The notes under the pieces are model-generated. The model was not told the origin of the DNA. It worked only from the letters and a program-made list of their open reading frames with translations, and did not search any database. A stretch of DNA of 64,000 nt. It comes from Paraburkholderia eburnea. Lineage in GTDB: Bacteria; Pseudomonadota; Gammaproteobacteria; Burkholderiales; Burkholderiaceae. The position numbers and the translations under genes are program-made. The stretch's first letter is position 1, and every line of letters begins with the position of its first letter. The stretch lies in the NCBI RefSeq assembly GCF_002917095.1, contig NZ_PQGA01000008.1:124001-188000 (forward strand), read 5' to 3'. This document shows, one piece after another, positions 35,121-44,509 of this stretch.

Positions 35121-35371
35121 AGGATCTTCAGACGATCGCCCGGATCAGGGACACGTATCCGGCATAGGGGGCTTTGAAGCACTGCGCCGGACGCAGCCTG
35201 TCCACCGGACGCGCCCGATTTTCGGCATCATGTGGCTCATATGATAACGCTATTATCATATCCTGCTAGCCATATGAAACTTTCGATGTAATATTATGGC
35301 CATGGTCGGGCCGTCGCGTCGTGCCCGGTCCTGGCTCATCGTTCAATCCGAGCGCACTGGAGACATTCCGG
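35121..35371. promoter_or_regulatory. divergent promoter region of DUF1275 gene and hyf-type operon
   Basis: The region contains a perfect 9-base inverted repeat, ATATGATAA and TTATCATAT around CGCTA (35239-35261), with AT-rich flanks and a further CATATG at 35271. It is a good candidate operator for the complex I-like operon that begins at 35372. Confidence 0.5.
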
Positions 35372-37378
35372 ATGGCACCCGTACCGGTCATCCATTTCGT
35401 CCTGCTGGCCGTGGCTGCCTGGCTCGCAATCGGCGCGCTGGGCCTTGGGGTTCTGCATCGCACGCGGCTCGTCGCGCACGGCCTGTTTCCGCTCGGCGCG
35501 CTGGCTGGCTTGCTGCTGGGCGCGGCAGGCGTTGCCGGTGTCTTCGCCGAACCGTCCACCCTGGTGCTGCCAGTCGGTCTGCCCGGCCTTCCGTTCCATC
35601 TGCGCCTCGACCGGCTGTCAGGCTATTTCCTGTTCGTGCTCGGCGTCGTCAGCGCGGGGATCGGCGCCTTTTCCGCCGGCTATTTCCGCAAAGGCGAAGG
35701 GACCGCGCCTGGCCTCATCTGTTTTGAATATCACCTGTGCGTCGCGAGCATCGCGCTCGTGCTCGTCGCGGATGACGCCTACGTGTTCATGGTTGCCTGG
35801 GAAACGCTGACGCTGTCCGCCACGTTCCTCGTGATGACCAATCACCGTATCGGCGAGATCCGCCGCGCCGCCTATCTGTATTTCCTGATTTCGCATGTCG
35901 GCGCGCTGGCGCTGCTCCTGTGCTTCGGCATTCTCCAGGCACGCACCGGCGACTACACCTTCGCCAACATGCGCGCGCAGTCGCCCGACGCATTCTGGGC
36001 ATCGCTCGCGTTCCTGCTCGCGCTGATCGGATTCGGCGCCAAGGCCGGCGTGTTCCCGCTGCATGTCTGGCTGCCGGAGGCGCATCCGGCGGCGCCGTCG
36101 CCCGTGTCGGCACTCCTGAGCGGATTCGTGCTGAAAGTCGGCCTCTACGGCATGCTGCGCACCGTATTCGACCTGCTGCACGTGCAGATCGCGTGGTGGG
36201 GCGCGCTGCTGCTCGTGCTCGGCGTCGGCACCACGCTGCTCGGCGTGGTCTTCAGCACGATCCAGGTCGACATGAAGCGCCTGCTCGCGTATTCGTCGAT
36301 CGACAACGTTGGCCTGATGATCGCCGCGCTCGGACTCGCGGTGCTGTTTCGTGCCTACGGCATGCCGCTTCTGTCGGCCCTGGCGCTGACCGCGATGCTC
36401 TACCAGATCGCCGCGCACGCATCGTTCAAGAGTCTGCTGTTCCTGGGTACGGGCGCTGTGCTGCACGCCACCGGGGAGCGCAATCTCGGCAAGCTGGGCG
36501 GCCTGATCCGCTTCATGCCGTGGACCGCGTGGGCCGTGCTCGCCGGCGTCGCGGCCAGCGCAGGCCTGCCGCCATTGAGCGGTTTCGTCGCGGAGTGGCT
36601 CCTGCTGCAGAGCTTCCTGTCCGCGTCGGGCTGGCCCAATTCCGTGCTCGCCATGACGGTGCCGATCGTGGCCGCGCTGGTCGCGATGTCGGCGGCGCTG
36701 GCCGGCTACACGATGGTCAAGTTCTTTGGCATCGTGTTCCTCGGGCAGCCGAGGGAAGCGAAACTGGCCCGCGCACGCGACGCGAATACGTGGGAGCGGC
36801 TGGCGTTCTGCTGGTTCGCGGCGGTCGGCGTGCTGCTCGGGCTGATGCCCGTTCAATTCGTCAAGATACTGGACCCCGTCACGCGTGCGCTGGTTGGGAG
36901 CGGCGTCGCTGCGAACAACCAGGGTTGGCTGATGTTCGCGCCGGTGTCGACTGCGCGGGCGAGTTACATGCCCGCCGTGTTCATGCTTTTCTTCATTGCC
37001 TGTTGCACGCTCGCCTGGGTCCTGGTGCGGCGCTTCTATCACGGCCGGCTGCGGCGCGCGGCGCCCTGGAGTTGCGGCTTTCCGTTCACAACGGCACGCA
37101 TGCAGGACACGGCCGAAGGCTTCGGGCAACCGATCCGGGAGATCTTCGCGCCGCTGCTGCGCGTCGAGCGGCAATTGCCGTCGCCTTACGACACGCAGCC
37201 GGTCTACCGCGTATCGGTCACCGACCGCACGTGGTCCCTGCTCTACGACCGTATCGCGGCACTCACGCTACGCGCGGCGCAATGGGCTGGCCGGTTGCAG
37301 ACGGGCAAGATCGCGGTGTACCTGACCTACAGTTTTGCTGTGCTGATCCTGCTCCTGATGCTGGTGAAACGATGGTGA
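35372..37378 (+). CDS. hyfB: hydrogenase-4-type subunit B (antiporter-like)
   Basis: This 668-residue integral membrane protein belongs to the NuoL/HyfB antiporter-like family. About 15 predicted helices carry the helix pattern YVFMVAWETLTLSATF (Glu in TM5), FGAKAGVFPLHVWLPEAHPAAP (Lys and His of the proton path), and VDMKRLLAYSSIDNVGLM. It would couple electron transfer to cation movement. It is the first gene of a six-gene operon (B-C-E-F-G-I) and overlaps hyfC by 7 bases. I start at ATG 35372 because it gives the shortest hydrophobic N-terminus and follows GGAG. Confidence 0.9.
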   Translation: MAPVPVIHFVLLAVAAWLAIGALGLGVLHRTRLVAHGLFPLGALAGLLLGAAGVAGVFAEPSTLVLPVGLPGLPFHLRLDRLSGYFLFVLGVVSAGIGAFSAGYFRKGEGTAPGLICFEYHLCVASIALVLVADDAYVFMVAWETLTLSATFLVMTNHRIGEIRRAAYLYFLISHVGALALLLCFGILQARTGDYTFANMRAQSPDAFWASLAFLLALIGFGAKAGVFPLHVWLPEAHPAAPSPVSALLSGFVLKVGLYGMLRTVFDLLHVQIAWWGALLLVLGVGTTLLGVVFSTIQVDMKRLLAYSSIDNVGLMIAALGLAVLFRAYGMPLLSALALTAMLYQIAAHASFKSLLFLGTGAVLHATGERNLGKLGGLIRFMPWTAWAVLAGVAASAGLPPLSGFVAEWLLLQSFLSASGWPNSVLAMTVPIVAALVAMSAALAGYTMVKFFGIVFLGQPREAKLARARDANTWERLAFCWFAAVGVLLGLMPVQFVKILDPVTRALVGSGVAANNQGWLMFAPVSTARASYMPAVFMLFFIACCTLAWVLVRRFYHGRLRRAAPWSCGFPFTTARMQDTAEGFGQPIREIFAPLLRVERQLPSPYDTQPVYRVSVTDRTWSLLYDRIAALTLRAAQWAGRLQTGKIAVYLTYSFAVLILLLMLVKRW

Positions 37379-38322
37379 GCCTGTCCGGCGTGATCTCGCA
37401 GGCTCTCGATATTGTCGTGGCGCTTGCGGCCGCACCACTGCTCACGGGCTGGATCAACCAGTGCCGCGCATGGTTGCAGAACCGGCGTGCGCCATCCATC
37501 TGGCAGCCGTACCGGATGCTCCACAAGCTGTTCAACAAGGAATCAGTCGTCGCACACACCGCAAGTCCGGTGTTCCGTGGCGCACCCTACGTCGTCTGGG
37601 CCGCGATGACGCTTGCGTGTGCGATCGTGCCCACGCTCTCGACTGAACTGCCGTTGTCGCCCGCTGCGGACGCGATCGCGCTCGTCGGCCTGTTTGCGCT
37701 CGCACGCGTTGCCCTGTCGCTCGCCGCGATGGACGTCGGCACCGCGTTCGGCACGCTCGGCGCCCGCCGCGAGATGCTGATCGGCTTCCTCGCAGAACCC
37801 GCGCTGCTGATGGTGCTGTTTTCCGCCTCGCTGATCACGCAGTCGACGCTGCTCACGAGCATCGTCGCGACACTTGGCCGGGGTGAGCTAGCGATCTATC
37901 CGAGCCTGGCCTTTGCGGGTATTGCGTTCACGCTGGTGTCGCTCGCCGAGAACGCGCGGCTACCCGTCGACAATCCGGCCACCCACCTCGAACTGACGAT
38001 GATCCACGAGGCGCTGATCCTCGAATATTCTGGGCGACATCTCGCGCTGATGGAGTGGGCAGCGAGCCTCAAGCTGTTCGCCTACTCGTGCATCGGCCTG
38101 GCTCTGTTCGTACCGTGGGGCATCGCAGGCGCGGGCAACCCGCTTGCACTGCTGCTTGCGCTGCCCGTGCTCTTCATCAAGCTGATGGTGGGCGGCGCGG
38201 CGCTTGCCGTGGTCGAAACCGTCAACGCGAAGATGCGGATCTTCCGGGTTCCCGAGTTTCTCGCCACCGCTTTCCTGCTCGCGGTCATCGGTATGCTCGT
38301 GCATATTCTGCTGGGGGCATGA
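37372..38322 (+). CDS. hyfC: hydrogenase-4-type subunit C (NuoH-like)
   Basis: The 316-residue product is a membrane subunit of the NuoH/HyfC class. About eight helices, the PLLTGWINQCRAWLQNR start, and the RLPVDNPATHLELTMIHEA segment (with its conserved acidic residues, in the loop that contacts the quinone- or NiFe-side subunits) identify it. It anchors the soluble arm to the membrane. It overlaps hyfB by 7 bases and abuts hyfE. All parts needed for the membrane arm of the complex are thus present in order. Confidence 0.9.
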   Translation: MVSLSGVISQALDIVVALAAAPLLTGWINQCRAWLQNRRAPSIWQPYRMLHKLFNKESVVAHTASPVFRGAPYVVWAAMTLACAIVPTLSTELPLSPAADAIALVGLFALARVALSLAAMDVGTAFGTLGARREMLIGFLAEPALLMVLFSASLITQSTLLTSIVATLGRGELAIYPSLAFAGIAFTLVSLAENARLPVDNPATHLELTMIHEALILEYSGRHLALMEWAASLKLFAYSCIGLALFVPWGIAGAGNPLALLLALPVLFIKLMVGGAALAVVETVNAKMRIFRVPEFLATAFLLAVIGMLVHILLGA

Positions 38323-38982
38323 ATGCACGGTTACGCGACGCAACTCATCAACTTCCTCGCAGCGATTCTGCTCGCGTTGTCGTTCGCGATGCTGAGCCAG
38401 CGCCGCATCCTCTCGCTGATTCACCTCTACACGCTGCAGGGTATCGCACTCGTGCTGGCAAACCTGATCCTCGGATTCGTGACGGGCGATGCGCACCTGT
38501 ACGTGTCCGCCAGCCTGACGCTCGCGCTGAAGGTCGGCGTGATTCCGTGGATCCTGTACCGGCTTGTGCGCAGGCTGGACGTCCGGGCCGATGTCGAGCC
38601 GCTCATCAACATTCCGACGACGATGCTGATTGGCATCGTGCTGGTCATCATTGCGTTCAACGTCGCCTCGCCAATCAGCCGGCTCGCGACCTCGGTTGCG
38701 CACGGAACACTCGGGATCGCGCTCGCGTGCGTGTTGCTGTCGCTCATGGCGATGATCACGCGCGCGAAAGCGATTCCGCAGGTGATCGGCTTCCTGTCGA
38801 TGGAGAACGGGCTGTTCTTCGCGGCGACGGCTGCGACCAATGGTATGCCGATGATCGTGGAGCTCGGCATCGGGCTGGACGTGCTGGTTGGGCTCCTGAT
38901 TCTGGGCGTGTTCATGTTCCAGATCCGGGAGCAGTTCGACAGCCTCGACATCCATCACATCGAGAAACTCAAGGATGAGTGA
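38323..38982 (+). CDS. hyfE: hydrogenase-4-type subunit E
   Basis: This 219-residue integral membrane protein matches HyfE, a fusion-like counterpart of NuoK. The hydrophobic helices carry NLILGFVTGDAHLYVSASLTL, then NIPTTMLIG and AKAIPQVIGFLSMENGLFF, where the Glu of SMENG is the NuoK-type conserved residue. It lies between hyfC and hyfF, overlapping hyfF by 8 bases. The function would be proton or ion conduction in the membrane arm. Confidence 0.88.
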   Translation: MHGYATQLINFLAAILLALSFAMLSQRRILSLIHLYTLQGIALVLANLILGFVTGDAHLYVSASLTLALKVGVIPWILYRLVRRLDVRADVEPLINIPTTMLIGIVLVIIAFNVASPISRLATSVAHGTLGIALACVLLSLMAMITRAKAIPQVIGFLSMENGLFFAATAATNGMPMIVELGIGLDVLVGLLILGVFMFQIREQFDSLDIHHIEKLKDE

Positions 38983-40438
38983 CGCTCAGGTCGTGCTCGC
39001 CGTGCTCGGCATTCCGCTCGTGGCCGCCGCCTGCCTGGCGGCCACACGACCCAGCCATGTCGCGCGTCACCTGAACGTCGCCTTCAGCTTTGCGACATTC
39101 GCGGCGACGCTCGTGCTCGCCGCGCGCACCGTCGAACACGGGCCGTCGTTTGCGTTCGGACGGGCATTTTTCGTCGATCCGCTCAACGTGTACCTCGTCG
39201 CGCTGACCGCGTTCGTCGGCTGGACGACGTCACTGTTCTCGCGACCGTACATGCAGGTCGAAGAGGCGCGCGGCCGGATGACGGCAACGCGCATGCGCCT
39301 CTATCACAGCATGTACCAGCTCTTCGTGTTCACGATGCTGCTTGTGCTGCTGACCAACAATCTCGGTGTGCTGTGGGTTGCGATGGAGGCCGCCACGCTC
39401 GCGACCGTGCTGCTCGTCAGCGTCTACCGGACAGCCGCGAGCCTCGAAGCCGCCTGGAAGTACTTCATCCTGTGCGGCGTCGGCATCGCGCAGGCATTGT
39501 TCGGCACGATCCTGCTTTACCTCGCTGCGAGCCAGCAGTTGATCGGCAATGATGCACTGCTCTGGACAAGCCTGGCCGCGGCGAGGACGCACCTCGACCC
39601 GAACATCGTATCGATCGCCTTCGTGTTTCTGCTCGTGGGCTACGGCACCAAGGTGGGACTGGTGCCGATGCATAGCTGGTTGCCGGACGCCCACGCCGAA
39701 GGCCCGACGCCGATTTCGGCCGTGCTGTCGGGTCTGCTGCTGAACGTCGCGCTGTACGCGGTACTGCGCTGCAAGGTGCTCGCCGACGGCGCACTGGGCA
39801 ATGGTCTGCCCGGGCGCCTGCTGGTCGGGTTCGGGCTCGTGTCAGTGCTGATTGCCTCGTTCTCGCTGTTCCGCCAGAGGGACGTCAAGCGGTTGTTCTC
39901 ATATTCGTCGATCGAACATATGGGGATGATGACCTTCGCGTTCGGACTGGGCGGCCCGATCGCGACGTTCGCCGGGCTGCTCCACATGACCGTCCATTCG
40001 CTCGTCAAGTCGGCGATCTTCTTCACGGTGGGGCACGCGGTACAGAAGACAGGCACGCAGGCGATCGAAGGGATTCGCGGGCTGCTGCAGGTCAGCCCGA
40101 CCGTCGGCTGGGGGATGATGCTCGGTGCGCTTGCGATTCTCGGCCTGCCGCCGTTCGGGGTGTTTGCGAGCGAGTTCCTGATCCTGACGACCGCCATGAA
40201 TACGATACCCTGGACGGCCCCTCTGCTCCTGCTCGGCCTTGCCGTCGCGTTTGCGGCAATCTTCGCGCGCGTGCAGCAAATGGTGTTCGGCGGAACGACA
40301 ACGGCAAAACCGCTCGAACATAGCCCCGCACTGCTGCCGGTATTCGTGCATCTGGGCCTCGGGCTGATGCTCGGTCTCTATGTGCCACCTTACCTGGCAA
40401 CATGGTATCGCCAGGCCGCAACGATACTGGGGGGCTGA
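38975..40438 (+). CDS. hyfF: hydrogenase-4-type subunit F (antiporter-like)
   Basis: The 487-residue product is the second antiporter-like subunit (NuoM/N/HyfF). About 14 helices carry NLGVLWVAMEAATLATVLLV (Glu of the helix pair), GYGTKVGLVPMHSWLPDAHAEGPTPISA (Lys and His), and DVKRLFSYSSIEHMG. With hyfB it makes two ion-translocating modules. No hyfD gene is present, so this operon has two rather than three such modules. It is followed by hyfG at 40442 with a 3-base gap. Confidence 0.9.
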   Translation: MSDAQVVLAVLGIPLVAAACLAATRPSHVARHLNVAFSFATFAATLVLAARTVEHGPSFAFGRAFFVDPLNVYLVALTAFVGWTTSLFSRPYMQVEEARGRMTATRMRLYHSMYQLFVFTMLLVLLTNNLGVLWVAMEAATLATVLLVSVYRTAASLEAAWKYFILCGVGIAQALFGTILLYLAASQQLIGNDALLWTSLAAARTHLDPNIVSIAFVFLLVGYGTKVGLVPMHSWLPDAHAEGPTPISAVLSGLLLNVALYAVLRCKVLADGALGNGLPGRLLVGFGLVSVLIASFSLFRQRDVKRLFSYSSIEHMGMMTFAFGLGGPIATFAGLLHMTVHSLVKSAIFFTVGHAVQKTGTQAIEGIRGLLQVSPTVGWGMMLGALAILGLPPFGVFASEFLILTTAMNTIPWTAPLLLLGLAVAFAAIFARVQQMVFGGTTTAKPLEHSPALLPVFVHLGLGLMLGLYVPPYLATWYRQAATILGG

Positions 40439-40441
40439 AGC

Positions 40442-42004
40442 ATGCGACTCGAATCGCTACCGATCGGCGCAGCGACTCGCCTCACGCGCAGTCCCGGTCA
40501 GGTTCCGGCAACGATTGCGGACGTCGACGAATCGGGCTGGCTCGAGGTCGCGCGCACCGCGCAATCCGATCGGAGCCGGCTCATTGCGATGTGGGGCAAC
40601 GAAGCGCCCGACGGGATTTTTTCGGCGAACGCCGCGTACGAATGCGAAGACGGGATACTGTGGGCGCGCCTCGTGACCGGGCGTAGCCCGCATCCCGGCG
40701 GGAGCTTCCCCGATCTTGCGGTCATTTTTCCGTGCGCGTCGCGCATGCAGCGGGCCATCTTCGACCTCACCGGTTTGCGGGCCCGCGACGCCCAGGACAA
40801 CCGCCCGTGGCTCAATCACGGAAACTGGCCCAGTGACTATTTCCCGTTGCAAAAGCAGGCAACCGGCGTCGAAAGGTTCGAGTCGAGCGAGGCGGACTAC
40901 CCATTCGTGCAGGTCGCGGGCGATGGCGTTCACGAAATCGCGGTCGGGCCGGTCCACGCAGGCATCATCGAGCCGGGACATTTCCGGTTCTCGGTCGTCG
41001 GGGAGAAGGTGCTGCGCCTTGAAGAACGTCTCGGTTACGTGCACCGAGGCGTCGAGCGGCTGTTCGAACGAACCCCGGCGTCAGGTGGCCACCGGGTCGC
41101 GGGCCGGATCGCGGGCGACTCGACCGTCGCGTTTTCATGGGCATACTGCATGGCGCTCGAGCAGGCGTGCGGTACCGCGATATCGAGCCGCGCGCTGTAT
41201 ATGCGCGCCCTCCTGCTGGAACGGGAACGTGTCGCCAATCATCTGGGCGACCTCGGCGCGCTAGGCAACGATGCCGGGTTTGCCTTCGGACTCGCCCAGT
41301 TCTCGCGGCTCAAGGAGGACTGGATCCGGATGAACGCACACGCCTTCGAGCATCGTTATCTGATGGACCGGGTCGTGCCGGGGGGCGTGGCAGTCGATAT
41401 TCGCCCCGAGACGGGAACGGCGCTGGCCAGGCAGTGCGACCATATCGAGCGCGAAGTCCACGCCTTGCGCAGGATCTACGAAGACCAGTCGGGATTGCAG
41501 GACCGCTTCGCCGGGACGGGCCGGTTGACTGCCGAGGTTGCCGGGCATTTCGGCGTGCGCGGCATGGTGGCCCGCGCCAGCGGCCACCCATTTGACGTGC
41601 GCGCGGCCTTGCAACCGGCCCCGTATGACGAAGTGGCCGTCAAGGCGGCAAGCGACCCGCGGGGCGACGTCGCCGCGCGCGTTGCCGTGCGTTTCGCTGA
41701 AATCGACGAGTCACTGCGCCTGATACGTGCGCTGCTGGCCGGCCTTCCGGCCGGACCGGTTGCCGTCGACATGAAACCCTGCACGACACCTTCGCGCGGG
41801 ACAGGCTGGGTGGAAGGATGGCGCGGCGACGTGTTCGTCGCGATCGAGGTGGACGCGGGCGACGTGGTTTCGCGCTGCCATTGCCACGATCCGTCATGGC
41901 AGGCCTGGCCCGCGCTTGAGCACGCGATCATCGGCAACATCGTTGCTGATTTTCCGCTGATCAACAAGTCGTTCAACCTGAACTACGCGGGGCACGATCT
42001 CTGA
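40442..42004 (+). CDS. hyfG: hydrogenase-like large subunit lacking NiFe ligands
   Basis: This 520-residue protein fuses a NuoC-like N-terminal part (about residues 1-150) to a NuoD/HycE-like large subunit (about 160-520). It keeps HEIAVGPVHAGIIEPGHFRF and RLEERLGYVHRGVE. In active [NiFe] enzymes of this group an RxCGxC motif binds the metals; here it reads RIAGDS (Ala224, Ser227). The C-terminal DPCxxC reads DPSWQA (Ser485, Ala488). All four metal-binding cysteines are therefore replaced. The protein cannot hold a Ni-Fe site, which places the operon with the energy-converting hydrogenase-related (Ehr) complexes. No hydrogenase maturation genes are in this window. Confidence 0.88.
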   Translation: MRLESLPIGAATRLTRSPGQVPATIADVDESGWLEVARTAQSDRSRLIAMWGNEAPDGIFSANAAYECEDGILWARLVTGRSPHPGGSFPDLAVIFPCASRMQRAIFDLTGLRARDAQDNRPWLNHGNWPSDYFPLQKQATGVERFESSEADYPFVQVAGDGVHEIAVGPVHAGIIEPGHFRFSVVGEKVLRLEERLGYVHRGVERLFERTPASGGHRVAGRIAGDSTVAFSWAYCMALEQACGTAISSRALYMRALLLERERVANHLGDLGALGNDAGFAFGLAQFSRLKEDWIRMNAHAFEHRYLMDRVVPGGVAVDIRPETGTALARQCDHIEREVHALRRIYEDQSGLQDRFAGTGRLTAEVAGHFGVRGMVARASGHPFDVRAALQPAPYDEVAVKAASDPRGDVAARVAVRFAEIDESLRLIRALLAGLPAGPVAVDMKPCTTPSRGTGWVEGWRGDVFVAIEVDAGDVVSRCHCHDPSWQAWPALEHAIIGNIVADFPLINKSFNLNYAGHDL

Positions 42005-42513
42005 TGTGGCAGCTTATCCGGCAATTCGCGCGCACCGGCCTTCCGGACGAACCGGCGCCGACGGCAGAAGAGGCATGGCGACATGAAGAACAGGAGATTC
42101 GTCGCGAAATACTCGATCTCCTCGGGCGAGCGCTGTGCATCCGGCAAATTGATGCGGGCTCCTGTAATGGCTGTGAACTGGAGATCCACGCGCTAAACAA
42201 TCCTTACTACAACATCGAGGGTCTGGGCATCAGGTTCGTCGCGAGCCCGCGTCATGCTGACCTGCTGCTCATCACCGGGCCCGTGACGCTTAACATGAGA
42301 GCGGCCGTGCTGTCCGCATATGACGCGACACCCGCCCCGAAGCTCGTTGTTGCTGCGGGCGAATGCGCATGTACGGGCGGTGTTTTTGCCGGCAGCTTTG
42401 CCGTGTGCGGACCGGTTTCGTCGATCCTGCCGGTCGATGTGTCGATCCCGGGATGTCCGCCGCCCCCTGTCGATCTGCTGAGAGGCATCCTGGCGGCCTG
42501 CCGGGGACGTTAG
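42004..42513 (+). CDS. hyfI: hydrogenase-like small (FeS) subunit
   Basis: The 169-residue product is the NuoB/HyfI small subunit. It retains the cysteines for one [4Fe-4S] cluster of the N2 type: SCNGCE (Cys54, Cys57), GECAC (Cys121 or Cys123) and GCPPPP (Cys151). So the electron-transfer cluster is kept although the partner large subunit lacks its NiFe site. It overlaps the hyfG stop by one base and is the last gene of the operon. No HyfH-type ferredoxin subunit or HyfA-type FeS protein is found here, so the electron donor is unknown. Confidence 0.88.
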   Translation: MWQLIRQFARTGLPDEPAPTAEEAWRHEEQEIRREILDLLGRALCIRQIDAGSCNGCELEIHALNNPYYNIEGLGIRFVASPRHADLLLITGPVTLNMRAAVLSAYDATPAPKLVVAAGECACTGGVFAGSFAVCGPVSSILPVDVSIPGCPPPPVDLLRGILAACRGR

Positions 42514-42716
42514 CGGCGGGACCGCAGATGATGCGACCGTGCGCGCGTATGGGGCGTTAGTCGGACGGTCAGGCGTCGGCTTCGCGCCGTAACCCGCCAT
42601 CCACTCGTCAAAGACGAACGATCCTTCATCGGCCTTTGCCGACATTGAGGCGGGCTGGGTTGTACGCCAGCAATACGCCGGATGGGTCGTCGATTGAAGT
42701 CGGATCGAAATCACCG

Positions 42717-43427
42717 TCAACACATGCTGGCCTGCGTTGCGCGTTGTAACGGTGCGCTTGCAACGAACAGCGCCACCACCCCCTCCTGATCGACGGAGAC
42801 CTTGGCGAAATGAAGACTGAGTGCGGCACGCAACGATTCCAGCGTGTCGTGCCGGTTGTCGAAGATGCCCTTGCGGTTGTAGATACGCTGAAGCGCGCGC
42901 CCGAACAGGTTATGGCCTGCTTCGTCGCCGAGCACCGTCGCTCCGAACAGCACGCCATCCGGCGCGAGATGCGCCTTCAATTGTGCGAACACACACGCTT
43001 TCTCGCTCATGGTGCCCGGCAAACAATGCAGCAGGTAAAACAGCGCGATCGAGTCGAAGCGGCACCCATCAAGCATCGTCAGCGGTTTCATAATGTCGCC
43101 CACCAGTTGCGTGGTCTGGGTATGGCCGAGTCGGCATGCCGCCGTCGCGAGAGTGTGCTCGTTGAGGTCGAGCAAGGTAGCCTGATGTTCGGCGCGGAAG
43201 TCTGCATGGGCCGGGTAGAAACCCGACCCAACCCCGACCTCCAGATGGTGTTCGCCCACATGGTGCCGGTAAAACGGTAGCAGCACCCGTTTGGTACTGC
43301 ACCGCCAGGCCAATCGGTTGGACATTCCCAGCACCCATGCGTCGTAGAGCTTCAGGACGAGAGAACCATACACCGCGCTTCCGGGCCACGTGTCAAGCTG
43401 TTGCGCGGAATCGAAAGTCTGTTCCAT
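42717..43427 (-). CDS. class I SAM-dependent methyltransferase
   Basis: This 236-residue soluble protein has the Rossmann methyltransferase fold. Motif I is LEVGVGSGFYPAH (about residues 63-75), the acidic end of strand 2 is LLDLN, and motif IV-like FDSIALFYLLHCLPG comes near 120-134. The substrate is not evident. The gene is on the strand opposite to the hyf-type operon and ends about 200 bases after it. I start at ATG 43427 because AGGAGC precedes it at the right spacing. A lone methyltransferase with no partner gene. Confidence 0.82.
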   Translation of the reverse strand: MEQTFDSAQQLDTWPGSAVYGSLVLKLYDAWVLGMSNRLAWRCSTKRVLLPFYRHHVGEHHLEVGVGSGFYPAHADFRAEHQATLLDLNEHTLATAACRLGHTQTTQLVGDIMKPLTMLDGCRFDSIALFYLLHCLPGTMSEKACVFAQLKAHLAPDGVLFGATVLGDEAGHNLFGRALQRIYNRKGIFDNRHDTLESLRAALSLHFAKVSVDQEGVVALFVASAPLQRATQASMC

Positions 43428-43882
43428 GTTCCAGCTCCTTTTCACGGGACAAGCGACAGATCGGTCATGCTGCGATGCGGCTGAATTCGGTTGCTGACAC
43501 CAAGACTAGCAGTAGAAACGCATTCCGAAACGACAGGCTCACAGCACAAACGGACAAATCACGCAAAGCGTTGTGCGCCTCGCACTTCCCACGAGACAAA
43601 TTGCCAATTTGAATGGCGCCGGCTCCGAAAGCTTGAGGATACAGGCGCAAGGACGACCGCTTCGCCCCGGGATCGGCCGTTGAATCGCCGCAGAGTCAGA
43701 AGATCGGAACGGATCGGCGCTGGTCCCTCGTCGTTGGGTCGCGTGCGGCCATGAAGGGTCATTCGGGACACAACCTGGCTTCATTGAGTCGCCGTAACGG
43801 TAGCCGGTCTCGAACGTTTACTCTGACACTGCTGCGCCCTTGGGGCGGCGACCATTTACGCGCAGGTGGAGGAAAACCAGGA
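43428..43882. other. intergenic region with repeat-like tail
   Basis: About 455 bases without a gene between the methyltransferase and LysE genes. The stretch at about 43650-43760 resembles other copies of a degenerate repeat at 60655 and 54730 (GACGACCGCT and GCGGCCATGAAGG cores). No further features. Confidence 0.35.
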
Positions 43883-44509
43883 TCAAATTTTCTCTGTTGC
43901 CAACCTAAATCCTAGTCCAACAAACAGAGCCCCCATAGCCTTGGTCAACCACGACGATATAGCTCGGTTACGGCGAAGTGCGCTTGTCATCTGAGCGGCG
44001 AGAAACACATAGATGATGCTCGTTGCAATTCCGACCATGTTGCCCGTTACGCCCAACGCGATGAGATGCTTCACAGGGCTTGGGTCATGCGCATTCATGA
44101 ACTGGGGAAGCAATGCGATGTAAAACAGCGCGACTTTCGGGTTCAAAACATCACTCAGGAATCCTTGCCAGAAAATTAGCCGCAATGCTTTCTTCCGAGT
44201 GTCTCCGACGGGAAAGGCAATGCTTCCCTTCGACCGCAACGCTCCCAATCCAAGATAGAGCAGGTATGCAGCTCCCACCCACTTCACGGCGGTGAACGCC
44301 GTCGCTGATGCTAAAACGAGCGCAGATAGACCGGTGACCGCAGCAAGCAAGTGCATGTAAGCGCCTAGATTGATCCCGAGCGCGGCGCATAGACCCGCCG
44401 TACGTCCCTGTGCCACCGTCCGCCCCAGCAAAAACAGCATATCGGGGCCCGGCACAAGGCACAAAACAAAGCTCGCACCGACAAAAAGCATGTACGTGTG
44501 AAGACTCAT
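43883..44509 (-). CDS. LysE-family exporter
   Basis: This 208-residue protein has six predicted helices and the RhtB/LysE family pattern: VLCLVPGPDMLFLLGRTVAQG in the first turn, GINLGAYMHLLAAVTGLSAL, and FWQGFLSDVLNPKVALFYIALLPQF in the middle. It probably exports amino acids or related small molecules. The start at ATG 44509 leaves the hydrophobic N-terminus intact; the 287-codon open frame continues upstream but without a signal or ribosome site. It stands alone with a repeat-rich region upstream. Confidence 0.88.
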   Translation of the reverse strand: MSLHTYMLFVGASFVLCLVPGPDMLFLLGRTVAQGRTAGLCAALGINLGAYMHLLAAVTGLSALVLASATAFTAVKWVGAAYLLYLGLGALRSKGSIAFPVGDTRKKALRLIFWQGFLSDVLNPKVALFYIALLPQFMNAHDPSPVKHLIALGVTGNMVGIATSIIYVFLAAQMTSALRRNRAISSWLTKAMGALFVGLGFRLATEKI

